Translations under genes and position numbers: made by a program | Shown: one piece after another, positions 18,546 through 29,410 of the stretch | How the letters are laid out: the number at the start of each line of letters is the position of its first letter | Position numbering within the stretch: position 1 is the stretch's first letter | Notes under the pieces: generated by a model | Database searches by the model: none | What the model saw: the letters and a program-made list of their open reading frames with translations, nothing else | Told to the model about the DNA's origin: nothing | Source of the DNA: Desulfohalovibrio reitneri | Lineage (GTDB): Bacteria; Desulfobacterota; Desulfovibrionia; Desulfovibrionales; Desulfovibrionaceae | Direction: 5' to 3' | DNA: 64,000 bases | Assembly: GCF_000711295.1 (NCBI RefSeq) | Contig: NZ_JOMJ01000003.1 | Coordinates: 1,189,501-1,253,500, forward strand

Positions 18546-18616
18546 CTTCCTTCCTCTCATTCCTTCTTCCCTTCCCCCTGGTCCCTCGCCCTCTTCCGCG
18601 TTACAAGATCCGGGTC

Positions 18617-19782
<1,166 letters not shown>

Positions 19783-19783
<1 letters not shown>

Positions 19784-20376
19784 TGCGTTTCGACCTGAAG
19801 GTCATCGCCTCCTGGGTGGAGGAAGGCGCGCGCGTGCTGGACCTTGGCTGCGGCACCGGCTCGTTGCTGGAGCACCTGGTCAAGGACAAGGGGGTGCGCG
19901 GCACCGGCATAGAGCACGACGAGGAGAAGGTGGGCAAGGGAATCGGCCGGGGGCTGGCGGTGGTGCACGGCGACCTGGTGGAGGAGATAGGGGACTACCC
20001 GGACGGCCAGTTCGACTACGTCATCCTCTCGCAGACGCTCATGCAGGTGGCCGACCCGGCGGGGCTTATCCGGCGCATGCTGCGGGTGGGCCGCCGGGGC
20101 ATCGTCAGTTTTCCCAACTTCGCCCGCCTGGGCAACCGGATGCACCTGCTGATGCGCGGCCGCGCCCCGGTTTCCCGCAACCTGCCCTACGAGTGGTACG
20201 ACACGCCCAACATCCGCGTCATCACCCTGGCGGATTTCCGCCGTTTCTGCCGCGTGCAGGGCTTCGCCATCCAGCGGGAGGAAGCGGTCATCTCCCTGGA
20301 CCCGGCCGAGGGGCGCACGGTGCGCTTCTGGCCCAACCTGCGTGCCACCCACGGCATCTACATGCTGGGGGACTAG
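19783..20376 (+). CDS. metW: methionine biosynthesis protein MetW
   Basis: A 197-residue class I methyltransferase-fold protein with VLDLGCGTGSLLEHL, the IEHDEEKV acidic loop, and the diagnostic SQTLMQV and SNF-like RGIVSFPNFARLGNR segment of MetW. It is known to act with MetX in homoserine acylation. It overlaps metX by one base and its stop overlaps the stop of the convergent aminotransferase gene (CTAG). Confidence 0.94.
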
Positions 20377-21554
20377 ACCACCTTGCGCAGGCAGGCCCCG
20401 AGACGGGCGATGCCTTCCTCGATGCGCTCGGGCGCGGCGTTGGAGAAGTTGAGGCGGAAGGCCCCGTCCGATCCGTCCAGGTAGAAGGGGCTGCCGGGCA
20501 CGAAGGCAACCTTCTCGCGGATGGCCTCGTGAAAGACGTCTTCGCTGCGCAGCCCGTCCGGCAGGCGGCACCACAGGAACATGCCCCCCTCGGGCTCGGT
20601 GTACTCCAAGGCCTCGGGGAACTCCCGGCCAATGGCCTCCACCATGACTTGGCGGCGGTGGCCATAGACTCCGCGCAGGGTCTCCACGTGGGCGTCCAGG
20701 TCCTCTTCCGCCAGAAAGCGGGAGGCGATGCGCTGGGTGAGGGAGGGGGTGTGCAGGTCCGCGGCCTGCTTGGCCGTGACCAGCTTGGCGTACAGGTCGT
20801 CCGGGGCGACGACCCAGCCCAGGCGCAGTCCGGGGGCCAGAATCTTGGAGAAGGAGCCGCACAGCACGGCGTTTTCCACCCCCTGGGCGACGGGCGGCAG
20901 GTCCTCGCCCAGAAAGCGCAGCTCGCCGTAGGGATCGTCCTCCACCAGCAGGGTGTCGGAGCCGGCCAGCAGGTCGCGCACGGCTTGCCTGGCTTCGGCG
21001 GAGTAGGTTGCGCCCGAAGGGTTCTGGAAATTGGGCACGCAGTAGAAAAGTTTGGGACGCTCGGCCAGCCTGCCGGCCATTTCGGCCGTGTCCGGCCCGG
21101 TGTCGCCCAGGCCCACGGTGGCGAAGCGCGGCGCGAACATGGAGAAGGACTGGATGGCCCCCAGGTAGCCGGGCCGCTCCAGCAGCAGGCCGTCGCCCTC
21201 GTCCAGCATGACCTTGCCCAGCAGGTCCAGCGCCTGCTGGGAGCCGGTGGTGACGAGCACGTTCTCCGGGTTCACCTCCCAGCCGAACCGCGTGCGGTAG
21301 CGGGCGGCGATGGCCCGGCGCAGGGGCGGGAAGCCCTCGGTGACGGCGTATTGCAGGGCCTGCGCCCCTTCCTCGGCGAATACGGCCCGGGCGGCGCGGT
21401 CCATGGCCTGGACCGGGAAATGGTCCGGGCTGGGCAGGCCGCCGGCGAAGGAGATGATCTCCGGATCGGCCGTGACCTTGAGGATTTCGCGGATGTAGGA
21501 ACGCTTGACCGCGTCCAGGCGCCTGGCGGTGCGAAGGGGTGTCGTGGAAGGCAT
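20373..21554 (-). CDS. PLP-dependent aminotransferase, class I/II (2-aminoadipate/MocR-like catalytic type)
   Basis: A 393-residue fold-type I aminotransferase. IISFAGGLPSPDHFP is the N-terminal signature of the LysN/2-aminoadipate transaminase group, TTGSQQALDL binds cofactor phosphate, NFQNPSG and VEDDPYGELRF contact PLP, and GSFSKILAPGLRLGW contains the Schiff-base Lys. The substrate is not defined; aromatic, branched-chain and 2-aminoadipate activities all occur in this group. The ATG at 21554 has AGGA upstream; a longer start at 21584 is possible. Confidence 0.88.
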   Translation of the reverse strand: MPSTTPLRTARRLDAVKRSYIREILKVTADPEIISFAGGLPSPDHFPVQAMDRAARAVFAEEGAQALQYAVTEGFPPLRRAIAARYRTRFGWEVNPENVLVTTGSQQALDLLGKVMLDEGDGLLLERPGYLGAIQSFSMFAPRFATVGLGDTGPDTAEMAGRLAERPKLFYCVPNFQNPSGATYSAEARQAVRDLLAGSDTLLVEDDPYGELRFLGEDLPPVAQGVENAVLCGSFSKILAPGLRLGWVVAPDDLYAKLVTAKQAADLHTPSLTQRIASRFLAEEDLDAHVETLRGVYGHRRQVMVEAIGREFPEALEYTEPEGGMFLWCRLPDGLRSEDVFHEAIREKVAFVPGSPFYLDGSDGAFRLNFSNAAPERIEEGIARLGACLRKVV

Positions 21555-21591
21555 CGCGGCATCCTGCACCCGCCCGGCGGCCATGGCAAGC

Positions 21592-22955
<1,364 letters not shown>

Positions 22956-22959
<4 letters not shown>

Positions 22960-24692
22960 GCCGCCTCTCCGCCGGTTTCCGGTTCATTCGGGAAAAACAG
23001 CCGCATGGTGGTTCCCTCCCCGGGCTTGCTGTCGATGTCCAGCCTGCCGCCCACCCCTTCGGCCACGGCGGAGACGATGGCCAGCCCCAGCCCCGTTCCC
23101 TCGGCCCGGGTGGTGTAGAAGGGCTCGCGGGCGCGCTCCAGGGTCTCGGCGTCCATGCCCCGGCCGTTGTCCGCCACCGAGACCTCCACTCCGCCGTCCA
23201 CCTCGCGGGAGCCGATGCGGATGCGGCCGCCCTCGTCCACGGCCGTCAGGGCGTTCATGACCAGGTTGAGCAGGGCCTGCCGCAGCGAGCCCGGATCGGC
23301 CCGCGCCTCGGGGGCCTGAAAATCCGTCTCCAGTTCCACGCCCTTTTCCTCAAGATCGAAGATCAGCAATCGCTCGATCTCCGAGGCGGCCTCGGCCAGG
23401 TCCACCGGCGCAAGGTCTCTGGGCGCGGGCCGGGCCATGAAAAGCAGGTCGGAGATGACCTTGTTCAGCCTGTCCGCCTCGCGCACCATGGTCTCGGCGT
23501 ACTCCTCTTCCGGCGCGCGCCCGGCGAACTTCTTGCGGAAGAACTGGGCGAAGCCGCGCAACGAGGACAGGGGATTGCGCACCTCGTGGGCCACGCCGGC
23601 CGCCAGCCGTCCCACGGCCGCCAGCCGCTCGGAACGGGCCAATTCCGCCTCCAGCCGTCCCACCTCGGTGCGGTCTCGCAAAAGCATCAGGCAACCGCCC
23701 TCGCCGGGCAATTCTTTGCGGATGACCTCCAGCCTGCGGCCGGAAAGCTCCATATGGGAGGCCCCCCGGCAGAGGGACACGCCGGGCATGACCTCGGCCA
23801 GTGGCCGCCCCACGGCCTCGCCGCCCAGCATGTCGCGGGCGGCCGCGTTGGCCGCGGTCACGTCGCCGGAAGCGTCCACCCGCAGCAGGCCGTCGGGCAT
23901 GGCGTCCAGCAGGCCGTGGTGCACGCGCTCCAGGGCGGCCAGCCGCCGCCCCGCCTCGCGCCGCCGGGCGTAGGCCGCGCCCATGAAAATCAACAGTCCG
24001 CCCGCTCCGGCGGTGAAACCGGTGGTCAGCCAGGCGGTGCGCCGCGCACCCCGGTAGCCCTCCATGAATTCCCCGGCCCCGAGCCCCACGGCCAGGTGGA
24101 TCGGCTCCCGGCCGCCCGGCTCGCAGCCCATGCCGGGATCCATGGAGCAGACGTTGGACAGGACGCGCCCTCCTGGTATGATGGTCATGTATACTTCCTG
24201 TCCAGGCAGGAACCCGGACCAGCGTTCCCTGACGTCCAGGGCCCGCGCCGCTCCCGGCGGCAGGTCCACGGCCTCGCTCCCCTCTCCGCGCAGGACGGCG
24301 AGTTGCCGTCCGTCACGCCCCAGCAGGGCCATGAAGCGTACGTCCGACTCGCCCGCCACCTCGCGGAAGAAGGCGCCGGCAGTGGCCAGGATATCGGGAT
24401 CCGCCGCCTCGGTCCCGTCCGGCGGCGGGCGGCGCTCCCGCCCTTCCCGCATGTGGTTCCGCCCCATGTGGCCCATGTGCCCCATCATGCCTGGTCCCAT
24501 GAAACGGCGGGTCAGGCCCCCGCGCACCCCTCTGGCCACCACTTCGGAGGCCAGTTCCAGGTGTTCCTCCATGAGATGGCGCTGCCGCCGCACTCCGTCC
24601 CAGGTCACGGCGGTCACGGCCAGACAGGCAGCGGCGATGGCCGCCCAGGCGAGCCACGTGGGCAGGCCGCCACGGTCGAGGCGGAACTCCAT
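22956..24692 (-). CDS. sensor histidine kinase, ZraS-like, with Met/His-rich periplasmic segment
   Basis: A 578-residue membrane kinase. Two hydrophobic segments (about 12-30 and 220-245) enclose a periplasmic domain that contains MGPGMMGHMGHMGRNHM near residue 65, a likely metal ligand cluster. A PAS domain (about 255-350), the HisKA box VAHEVRNPLSSL and an HATPase domain with NALTAVDEGG, DNGRGM and GTGLGLA follow. The arrangement is that of ZraS. It pairs with the NtrC-type regulator encoded directly downstream. The signal (zinc, copper or envelope stress) is inferred from the Met/His cluster and from the secreted proteins next door. Confidence 0.9.
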
Positions 24693-24830
24693 CTAGGCCT
24701 CCGCCCGGAACCTGCCGGGAAGGCGGACATGTGTGGAAAAGACGGAAAAATGGATCATATTGCTTTGTCTCTGCGCAAAGAATCGGGCCGCCTCATCGCC
24801 ATACAGTTCCGCCGTGGGCCTGACAAGGCG

Positions 24831-24860
24831 CGGGGCCCGGCGGCCGTCCGCCGGGCCCCG
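24831..24860 (-). terminator. hairpin after first ZraP-like gene
   Basis: Perfect 13-bp arms CGGGGCCCGGCGG (24831-24843) and its complement (24848-24860) with a 4-nt loop, just past the ZraP-like stop; no T run. Confidence 0.6.
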
Positions 24861-24880
24861 CATCGCGGCATACTTTCCGC

Positions 24881-25501
24881 CTAGTAGTCGTTCATGCGGC
24901 CCTGGCGGCCCCGGGAGTCGTAGCCGTTGTACTCATCGTACATCATGCCCCTGCGGCCGTTGTAGCCGTCATGCATCATGCCCGGCCTCATGTGGCGGCC
25001 CTGGCCGTCGTGCATCATCCCGGGCCCCATGTGGCGGCCCCGGCCGTCACGCATCATCCCTGGCCCCATGCGGCCACGGCCGTATCCGTCGTTCCAGCCG
25101 GGACAACCCTCCAGGTAGACCGCATCCCCCAGGGCGTTCCGCAATTCGTCGCGCATGGCCCGGCGCTGCTGGCGCAGTTGGGTCTGCAGCTCCACGATGT
25201 CCTTGGTCAGCTGCTCCACCTTGGCCTGGTCGCCCTGGCCGGAAGCCATGAGGTGGTCCAACTGCGTGCGTTTGGCCCACAATTCCTGGCGGGTGGCGAA
25301 AATCCTGTCCTGGTGTTTGTCCATGATCTCCCGCGCCTGTTGCCGCTGCTCGTCGCTGAGGTTCCGCTGCCCCTGGTAGGAATAGCCCGGGCACTCGCCG
25401 TAGTAGCCGCCTCCGCCCCAGCGTTGCGCCTGGGCGGGTACGGCCGCCAGCAGACCGAGGGCCAGCGCCAGGGTGGTCAACAACATCGTCTTGCGGGTCA
25501 T
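24881..25501 (-). CDS. ZraP/CpxP-like periplasmic protein with Met-rich repeats
   Basis: A 206-residue secreted protein: signal peptide ending near AQA at residue 26, a helical LTxxQ-type core (LSDEQRQQAREIMDKHQDRIF, LWAKRTQLDHLMASGQGDQAKVEQL, IVELQTQLRQQRRAMRDEL) and a tail of three repeats of the form MGPGMMxDGxGRH. The core matches the zinc-resistance-associated protein family of periplasmic chaperones. The Met/His repeats resemble those in the neighbouring sensor kinase. It is preceded by a sigma-54 promoter and an activator dyad. Start at 25501 (MTRKTML) follows GAGGAGG; an upstream in-frame ATG lacks a signal-peptide context. Confidence 0.88.
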   Translation of the reverse strand: MTRKTMLLTTLALALGLLAAVPAQAQRWGGGGYYGECPGYSYQGQRNLSDEQRQQAREIMDKHQDRIFATRQELWAKRTQLDHLMASGQGDQAKVEQLTKDIVELQTQLRQQRRAMRDELRNALGDAVYLEGCPGWNDGYGRGRMGPGMMRDGRGRHMGPGMMHDGQGRHMRPGMMHDGYNGRRGMMYDEYNGYDSRGRQGRMNDY

Positions 25502-25552
25502 GTCGTCCTCCTCAAGGGAAAATGGTTTCGCCGTCCGCTGCAACAAAAAAAT

Positions 25553-25570
25553 AAGCAGACGACGTGCCAA
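25553..25570 (-). promoter_or_regulatory. sigma-54 promoter of first ZraP-like gene
   Basis: TTGGCACGTCGTCTGCTT on the minus strand: GG and GC are exactly 10 bases apart as required for -24/-12. It lies 52 bp before the start codon. The 308-bp gap 25502-25809 holds this promoter, the activator dyad at 25634-25651 and the next gene's terminator, and no gene. Confidence 0.85.
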
Positions 25571-25633
25571 GGCGTCTTTCCCCTGTATTATTGGAAAGTT
25601 GCCGCACTTTCCGCATCCATCGACGCGCAGACT

Positions 25634-25651
25634 TGTGCAACATCCCGCACA
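25634..25651 (-). promoter_or_regulatory. predicted ZraR-like activator site
   Basis: Dyad TGTGCAACATCCCGCACA (TGTGC-N8-GCACA) centred about 80 bp upstream of the -24/-12 element. The same dyad occurs at the other two sigma-54 promoters of this locus. Confidence 0.7.
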
Positions 25652-25737
25652 GCTTCGCCGACAATACGGACTCTCCCCATTTCTATCAGATGGAGGGTGC
25701 GGATGCGAGGGTCTGGATTGTACGCATTGCTGGTGGC

Positions 25738-25769
25738 AAAAAAAGGCCCGGCGGATATTCCGCCGGGCC
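25738..25769 (-). terminator. intrinsic terminator of small secreted-protein gene
   Basis: Arms GGCCCGGCGG (25745-25754) and its complement (25760-25769), followed on the minus strand by seven Ts. Confidence 0.88.
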
Positions 25770-25809
25770 GCCTGTACTTCCCCCCGAAACCGGAGGTTCG
25801 GACTGTAGC

Positions 25810-26133
25810 CTAGTAGTTCCAGCCGGGGCAGCCTCCGCCTCGGCGGTGGCCGTAGCCCGTGGCGCGGCCCTGGCGCATGCCCTGGCCATGGTTCCAGTTC
25901 CCGGCCTGGTCATACCGGTTCATGTGGCCCCGGTAGTGGCCGCGCTGGCCGTTCATGGCCGCGTTGCCCTGGTACCGCTGGTTGTACTGCCCGGTATTCC
26001 GGCCGTTGTAGGCTTGTTCCTGGTTGTAGCCGTTGTTTTGTCCGAAGCCGACGCCGTTCTGCGCCAGGGCGGGGATGGCCGCCAGGGCGATGACGAGGGC
26101 TGCGGCCAGAAGAAGCATGGTCTTGCCTTGCAT
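25810..26133 (-). CDS. small secreted Asn/Gly/Tyr-rich protein
   Basis: A 107-residue protein with a clear signal peptide (MQGKTMLLLAAALVIALAAIPALA) and a low-complexity mature part rich in Asn, Gly, Gln, Tyr and, toward the end, Arg and His. No family is recognised. The ending GGGCPGWNY resembles the ECPGYSY and GCPGWNDGY pieces of the ZraP-like neighbour, which hints at a shared origin without the helical core. It has its own sigma-54 promoter and paired activator dyads, so it belongs to the same response. Start ATG at 26133 has GAGAGAAAACA upstream. Confidence 0.75.
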   Translation of the reverse strand: MQGKTMLLLAAALVIALAAIPALAQNGVGFGQNNGYNQEQAYNGRNTGQYNQRYQGNAAMNGQRGHYRGHMNRYDQAGNWNHGQGMRQGRATGYGHRRGGGCPGWNY

Positions 26134-26173
26134 TGTTTTCTCTCCTTTCTTTCCTTGCGTTTCAGTATACATA

Positions 26174-26191
26174 AAGCAGAGAGCGTGCCAA
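26174..26191 (-). promoter_or_regulatory. sigma-54 promoter of small secreted-protein gene
   Basis: TTGGCACGCTCTCTGCTT on the minus strand, with 10 bases between GG and GC, 41 bp before the start codon. Confidence 0.85.
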
Positions 26192-26253
26192 GACGACAGC
26201 CTAATAATTTCAAGTATTTAGACAGGAGGGCATTTTCTGTGATGTGCACGCGA

Positions 26254-26292
26254 TGTGCAATTCTCCGCACGCCTTGTGCATCCGGGTGCACC
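26254..26292 (-). promoter_or_regulatory. paired activator dyads
   Basis: Two copies of TGTGC-N8-GCAC: TGTGCAATTCTCCGCACG (26254-26271) and TGTGCATCCGGGTGCACC (26275-26292). Their centres are 21 bp apart, two helical turns, and lie about 80 and 100 bp upstream of the sigma-54 promoter. Confidence 0.7.
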
Positions 26293-26307
26293 CCCCCCCA
26301 ACGTGAA

Positions 26308-26335
26308 GAGCCCGGCGGCCTGGGCCGCCGGGCTC
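26308..26335 (-). terminator. hairpin after second ZraP-like gene
   Basis: Arms GAGCCCGGCGGC (26308-26319) and its complement (26324-26335); on the minus strand it ends with CTTCACG, so the T run is poor. It lies 53 bp past the stop codon. Confidence 0.6.
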
Positions 26336-26388
26336 TCCGGTTTGGGGTTCAAGGATGAGGAGGATGGAGGGTATGTGGACAGGAGCTC

Positions 26389-26928
26389 CTACCAGGTCAT
26401 GCAGGGACCGTAGCCCATGCCGTGCCCCATCATGCCGTGATGGGGGCCACGGTGGTAGCCACGACCATAGCTGTTGTTGGCGGCCACATCGCCCAGCTTC
26501 TGGTTCAGTTCCCGCCGCATGGCTTGGCGCTCCTGGAAGAGTTGTCCGCGCAGATCGGAGATTTCAGTGGTCAGCTGCTCGACCTTCCCCGGGTCGGCCT
26601 GGCCGGAGCGGGTCAGGGCGTCGAGCTGGGTGCGCTTGGCCCAGATGTCCTGGCGCAGCTGGAAGAGCTTCTCCTGGTGCTTGTCAATGATCTGGTCAAA
26701 AGTCTTCTGTTGCTCCGTGGTCAGGGCGGGGCCGCCGTATCCGGGGCCGCCGCGCATGGAGCCGGGACCTCCGCAGCCATAGCCCTGGGCGTGGCCGTAG
26801 CCCGGGCCGCCGTGTCCGTAGCCGGAACCGTGGCCGGGTCCGCCGTGGTTGCGGGCCATGGCCGGGACGGCGGCCAGCAGGCCCAGGGCCAGAATCGCCG
26901 TGATGAAAATGGATGTACGCTTGGTCAT
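26389..26928 (-). CDS. ZraP/CpxP-like periplasmic protein, second copy
   Basis: A 179-residue secreted protein: signal peptide ending near AMA, a His/Gly-rich spacer (HGGPGHGSGYGHGGPGYGH), the same helical core as the first copy (LTTEQQKTFDQIIDKHQEKLF, IWAKRTQLDALTRSGQADPGKVEQL) and a His/Met-rich tail HHGMMGHGMGYG. The spacer and tail are plausible metal ligands. It probably arose by duplication with the 24881 gene. It has its own sigma-54 promoter and paired dyads. Start at 26928 (MTKRTSIF) follows GGAGAGAGAC. Confidence 0.88.
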   Translation of the reverse strand: MTKRTSIFITAILALGLLAAVPAMARNHGGPGHGSGYGHGGPGYGHAQGYGCGGPGSMRGGPGYGGPALTTEQQKTFDQIIDKHQEKLFQLRQDIWAKRTQLDALTRSGQADPGKVEQLTTEISDLRGQLFQERQAMRRELNQKLGDVAANNSYGRGYHRGPHHGMMGHGMGYGPCMTW

Positions 26929-26979
26929 GTCTCTCTCCTTGCTTGATGTGCAACGCGTCGTCGCCATTGCCCAGGAGAG

Positions 26980-26997
26980 AGGCAGAAGCCGTGCCAA
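26980..26997 (-). promoter_or_regulatory. sigma-54 promoter of second ZraP-like gene
   Basis: TTGGCACGGCTTCTGCCT on the minus strand with 10 bases between GG and GC, 52 bp before the start codon. The 316-bp gap 26929-27244 holds this promoter, paired dyads and the nfu upstream region, and no gene. Confidence 0.85.
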
Positions 26998-27058
26998 AAA
27001 TGAAAAAATAGTCATAACGAATACTTACCCAATGCGCACCCGCCGCATCCGCCCGGGT

Positions 27059-27098
27059 TGTGCGAAGCGCTGCACCAGCATGTGCAAACGGGTGCACA
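27059..27098 (-). promoter_or_regulatory. paired activator dyads
   Basis: TGTGCGAAGCGCTGCACC (27059-27076) and TGTGCAAACGGGTGCACA (27081-27098), centres 22 bp apart and about 78 and 100 bp upstream of the sigma-54 promoter. A further TGTGCAC follows at 27101. Confidence 0.7.
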
Positions 27099-27244
27099 AA
27101 TGTGCACGGCGAAGGGCGCGCGTCCCGCCGGGGCTTGCCTCGGCGCGCGTGGAGGGTATGATGGCCCGTCCACTCCCGCCCGCTTGATTGACAAGCCCGG
27201 GGGGAGGGGCTACCTGACCACCAACCGCAACCAAGGAGCGTGGC

Positions 27245-27472
27245 ATGCGCGAGAAGGTCGAAGCCGCACTGGAAACCGTCCGTCCCAGCCTGCGGGCCGA
27301 CGGCGGCGACGTCGAACTGGTTGAGATCACAGACGACAACGTGGTCAAGGTGCGCCTCAAGGGCGCCTGCCAGGGGTGCCCCATGTCCCAGATCACCCTC
27401 AAAAACGGCATCGAGAAGATCATCCTCAAGGCCGTGCCCGAGGTGAAGGCAGTCGAATCCGTGCCCATGTAG
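27245..27472 (+). CDS. NifU-like C-terminal domain Fe-S scaffold
   Basis: A 75-residue stand-alone Nfu domain: LRADGGDVELVEI, VRLKGACQGCPMSQITLKNGIE with the cluster-binding CxxC, and a C-terminal VKAVESV strand. Nfu proteins carry [4Fe-4S] clusters to target enzymes. The gene is single, with its own terminator, and AAGGAG lies before its start. TTGACA at 27188-27193 could be its -35 element but the matching -10 is poor. Confidence 0.93.
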   Translation: MREKVEAALETVRPSLRADGGDVELVEITDDNVVKVRLKGACQGCPMSQITLKNGIEKIILKAVPEVKAVESVPM

Positions 27473-27495
27473 GGCGCGGTCCGCTTTCGAACGCG

Positions 27496-27521
27496 GCGGG
27501 CCTTCCGGCCCGCTTTTTTTT
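27496..27521 (+). terminator. intrinsic terminator after nfu-type gene
   Basis: Arms GCGGGCC and GGCCCGC around TTCC, followed by eight Ts. Confidence 0.92.
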
Positions 27522-27539
27522 GCTCTCCAAAGGATACCC

Positions 27540-28943
27540 ATGAGCCAGATCGTCACCCGCTTCGCGCCCAGCCCCACCGGATTCCTGCACGTGGGCGGGG
27601 CGCGCACCGCGCTGTTTTCCTATCTGCTGGCCCGCCACCACGGCGGCGAGTTCCTGCTGCGCGTGGAGGACACCGACCGCGAGCGCTCCACCGCCGAGGC
27701 CACCCAGGCCATCCTGGACGGCATGGCCTGGCTGGGTCTGGAGCCGGACCGCGAAACCGTCTTCCAGAGCCAGCGCACCGACCGCCACAACGAGGTCGTC
27801 GAGCAGCTGCTGGAGTCCGGCCAGGCCTACTGGTGCGAGTGCACCCCGGAAGAGGTGGAGGCCATGCGCGAAAAGGCCCGGGCCGAGGGCCGCAAGCCCA
27901 AGTACGACCTGCGCTGCCGCGAGCGCGGCATGACCGCCGCCCCTGGGCGGGTGGTCCGCCTCAAGGCCCCCCTGGACGGCCAGACCGTGTACGAGGACCT
28001 GGTCAAGGGGCACATCGCCACGCCCAACGCGGAGATGGACGACCTCATCCTGCGCCGGGGCGACGGCTCGCCCACCTACAACCTGGCCGTGGTGGTGGAC
28101 GACATGGACATGGGCGTGACCCACGTGCTGCGCGGCGAGGACCACGTCTCCAACACGCCGAGGCAGATCCTCATCTATCAGGCCCTGGGCGTGCCCCAGC
28201 CGCGCTTCGGCCACGTGCCCATGATCCTGGGCCCGGACAAGAAGAAGCTCTCCAAGCGCCACGGCGCGCTGTCCGTGCTGGAATACCGCCACATGGGCTA
28301 CCTGGCCGAGGCCATGGTCAACTACCTGGTCCGCCTGGGCTGGAGCTACAAGGACCAGGAGATATTCTCCCTGGACGAGCTTGTGGAGCTGTTCACCACG
28401 GACAACCTCGGCGCGTCCGCGGCGGTGTTCGACGTGGAGAAGCTCAACTGGCTCAACGCCCACTACATCAAGGAGAAGGACCCGGCCGAGCTCGCCCGGC
28501 TGGTGCGCCCGCTGTTCGAGAAGAAGGGGCTGGACGCCTCGGACGAGGAGTACCTGCGCCGCATCGTCCCCCACTACCAGCCCCGGGCCAAGACCCTGGT
28601 GGAGATGGTGGAGGGGGCGGACTTCTTCCTCTATTCCACCGAGGACCTGCCCTACGACGAAAAGGCGGTGAACAAGTTCCTCAAGGGCGACGCCGTGGGC
28701 CGCCTGCGCGACCTGCGCGGGATGCTGGCCGGGCTGCCCGATTTCGAGGAGGAGACGCTGGAGACGGCCCTGAAGGGCTACGTGGAGCGCAACGAGCTGA
28801 AGTTCAAGGACATCGCCCAGCCCATGCGGGTAGCCGTGACCGGCCGCACCAAGAGCCCCGGCCTGCACGAGACCCTGGCCGTGCTTGGCCGCGAGCGCAG
28901 CCTGTCCCGCCTGGACCGGGCCCTGGGCATGGCCGGGGAATAG
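27540..28943 (+). CDS. gltX: glutamyl-tRNA synthetase
   Basis: Charges tRNA-Glu. The 467-residue class I synthetase has its HIGH-type motif in PSPTGFLHVGGARTALF, the KMSKS-type motif as KKLSKRHGAL, and the anticodon-binding helical C-terminal domain ending in a short variable tail. LRVEDTDRERS is the family glutamate-binding segment. It is a single-gene unit between two terminators. Confidence 0.97.
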   Translation: MSQIVTRFAPSPTGFLHVGGARTALFSYLLARHHGGEFLLRVEDTDRERSTAEATQAILDGMAWLGLEPDRETVFQSQRTDRHNEVVEQLLESGQAYWCECTPEEVEAMREKARAEGRKPKYDLRCRERGMTAAPGRVVRLKAPLDGQTVYEDLVKGHIATPNAEMDDLILRRGDGSPTYNLAVVVDDMDMGVTHVLRGEDHVSNTPRQILIYQALGVPQPRFGHVPMILGPDKKKLSKRHGALSVLEYRHMGYLAEAMVNYLVRLGWSYKDQEIFSLDELVELFTTDNLGASAAVFDVEKLNWLNAHYIKEKDPAELARLVRPLFEKKGLDASDEEYLRRIVPHYQPRAKTLVEMVEGADFFLYSTEDLPYDEKAVNKFLKGDAVGRLRDLRGMLAGLPDFEEETLETALKGYVERNELKFKDIAQPMRVAVTGRTKSPGLHETLAVLGRERSLSRLDRALGMAGE

Positions 28944-28960
28944 CCCCGGCTGCCCAACGA

Positions 28961-28998
28961 GAAAAGGCCCGGCTGTTGGAGAACAGCCGGGCCTTTTT
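28961..28998. terminator. bidirectional intrinsic terminator between gltX and rpmB
   Basis: Arms AAAAGGCCCGGCTGTT and AACAGCCGGGCCTTTT around GGAG; T run on the right, A run on the left, serving the convergent genes. Confidence 0.92.
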
Positions 28999-29020
28999 CA
29001 TTGCGGTCCGTGCGCCTGGA

Positions 29021-29230
29021 CTACTCGGCGCTGCGGGCGGCGGGCTTGACCACCCTCCCGGAACGCAGGCAGGTGGTGCAGACCATCTCGCGGGAGACCT
29101 CGCCGTTGGGGAGCTGCACGCGCATGCGCTGCAGGTTGGCCCCGAAGGTGCGCTTGGTCTTGATGTTGGAGTGGCTGACGTTGTTGCCGACTTGGCGCTT
29201 CTTGCCGCAGATGGAACATTCCTTGCCCAT
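29021..29230 (-). CDS. rpmB: 50S ribosomal protein L28
   Basis: A 69-residue protein with the L28 opening KECSICGKKRQVGNNVSHS, the RTFGANLQRMRV segment and VCTTCLRSG. The two CxxC pairs (CSIC and CTTC) show the zinc-binding form of L28. It is transcribed away from yceD-rpmF, convergent with gltX. Confidence 0.96.
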   Translation of the reverse strand: MGKECSICGKKRQVGNNVSHSNIKTKRTFGANLQRMRVQLPNGEVSREMVCTTCLRSGRVVKPAARSAE

Positions 29231-29356
29231 GGTCGCCTCCTAAAACGATTCGCCCGGCCGCGCCGGGCGTGGTATGGTCGTACTCGTCCCCGGCGTGTCG
29301 GCTCGGGGAACATCGCTCTTTAGCCACTTTGGAAAAAAATGGCAACCCCTTTTTTC

Positions 29357-29385
29357 TTGACAAGGGTCGGACCTGCCTCTACGTT
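29357..29385 (+). promoter_or_regulatory. candidate sigma-70 promoter for yceD-rpmF-fab cluster
   Basis: TTGACA (29357-29362), a 17-bp spacer and TACGTT (29380-29385), just before the ribosome site GGAGG of the DUF177 gene. Confidence 0.45.
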
Positions 29386-29410
29386 CCCTTTTCCGCGCCG
29401 GAGGACCCCT

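Noticed and set aside
24970-25080. Short direct DNA repeats resembling a CRISPR array
   Set aside because: They encode the in-frame MGPGMMxDGxGRH protein repeats; there are no unique spacers or cas genes.
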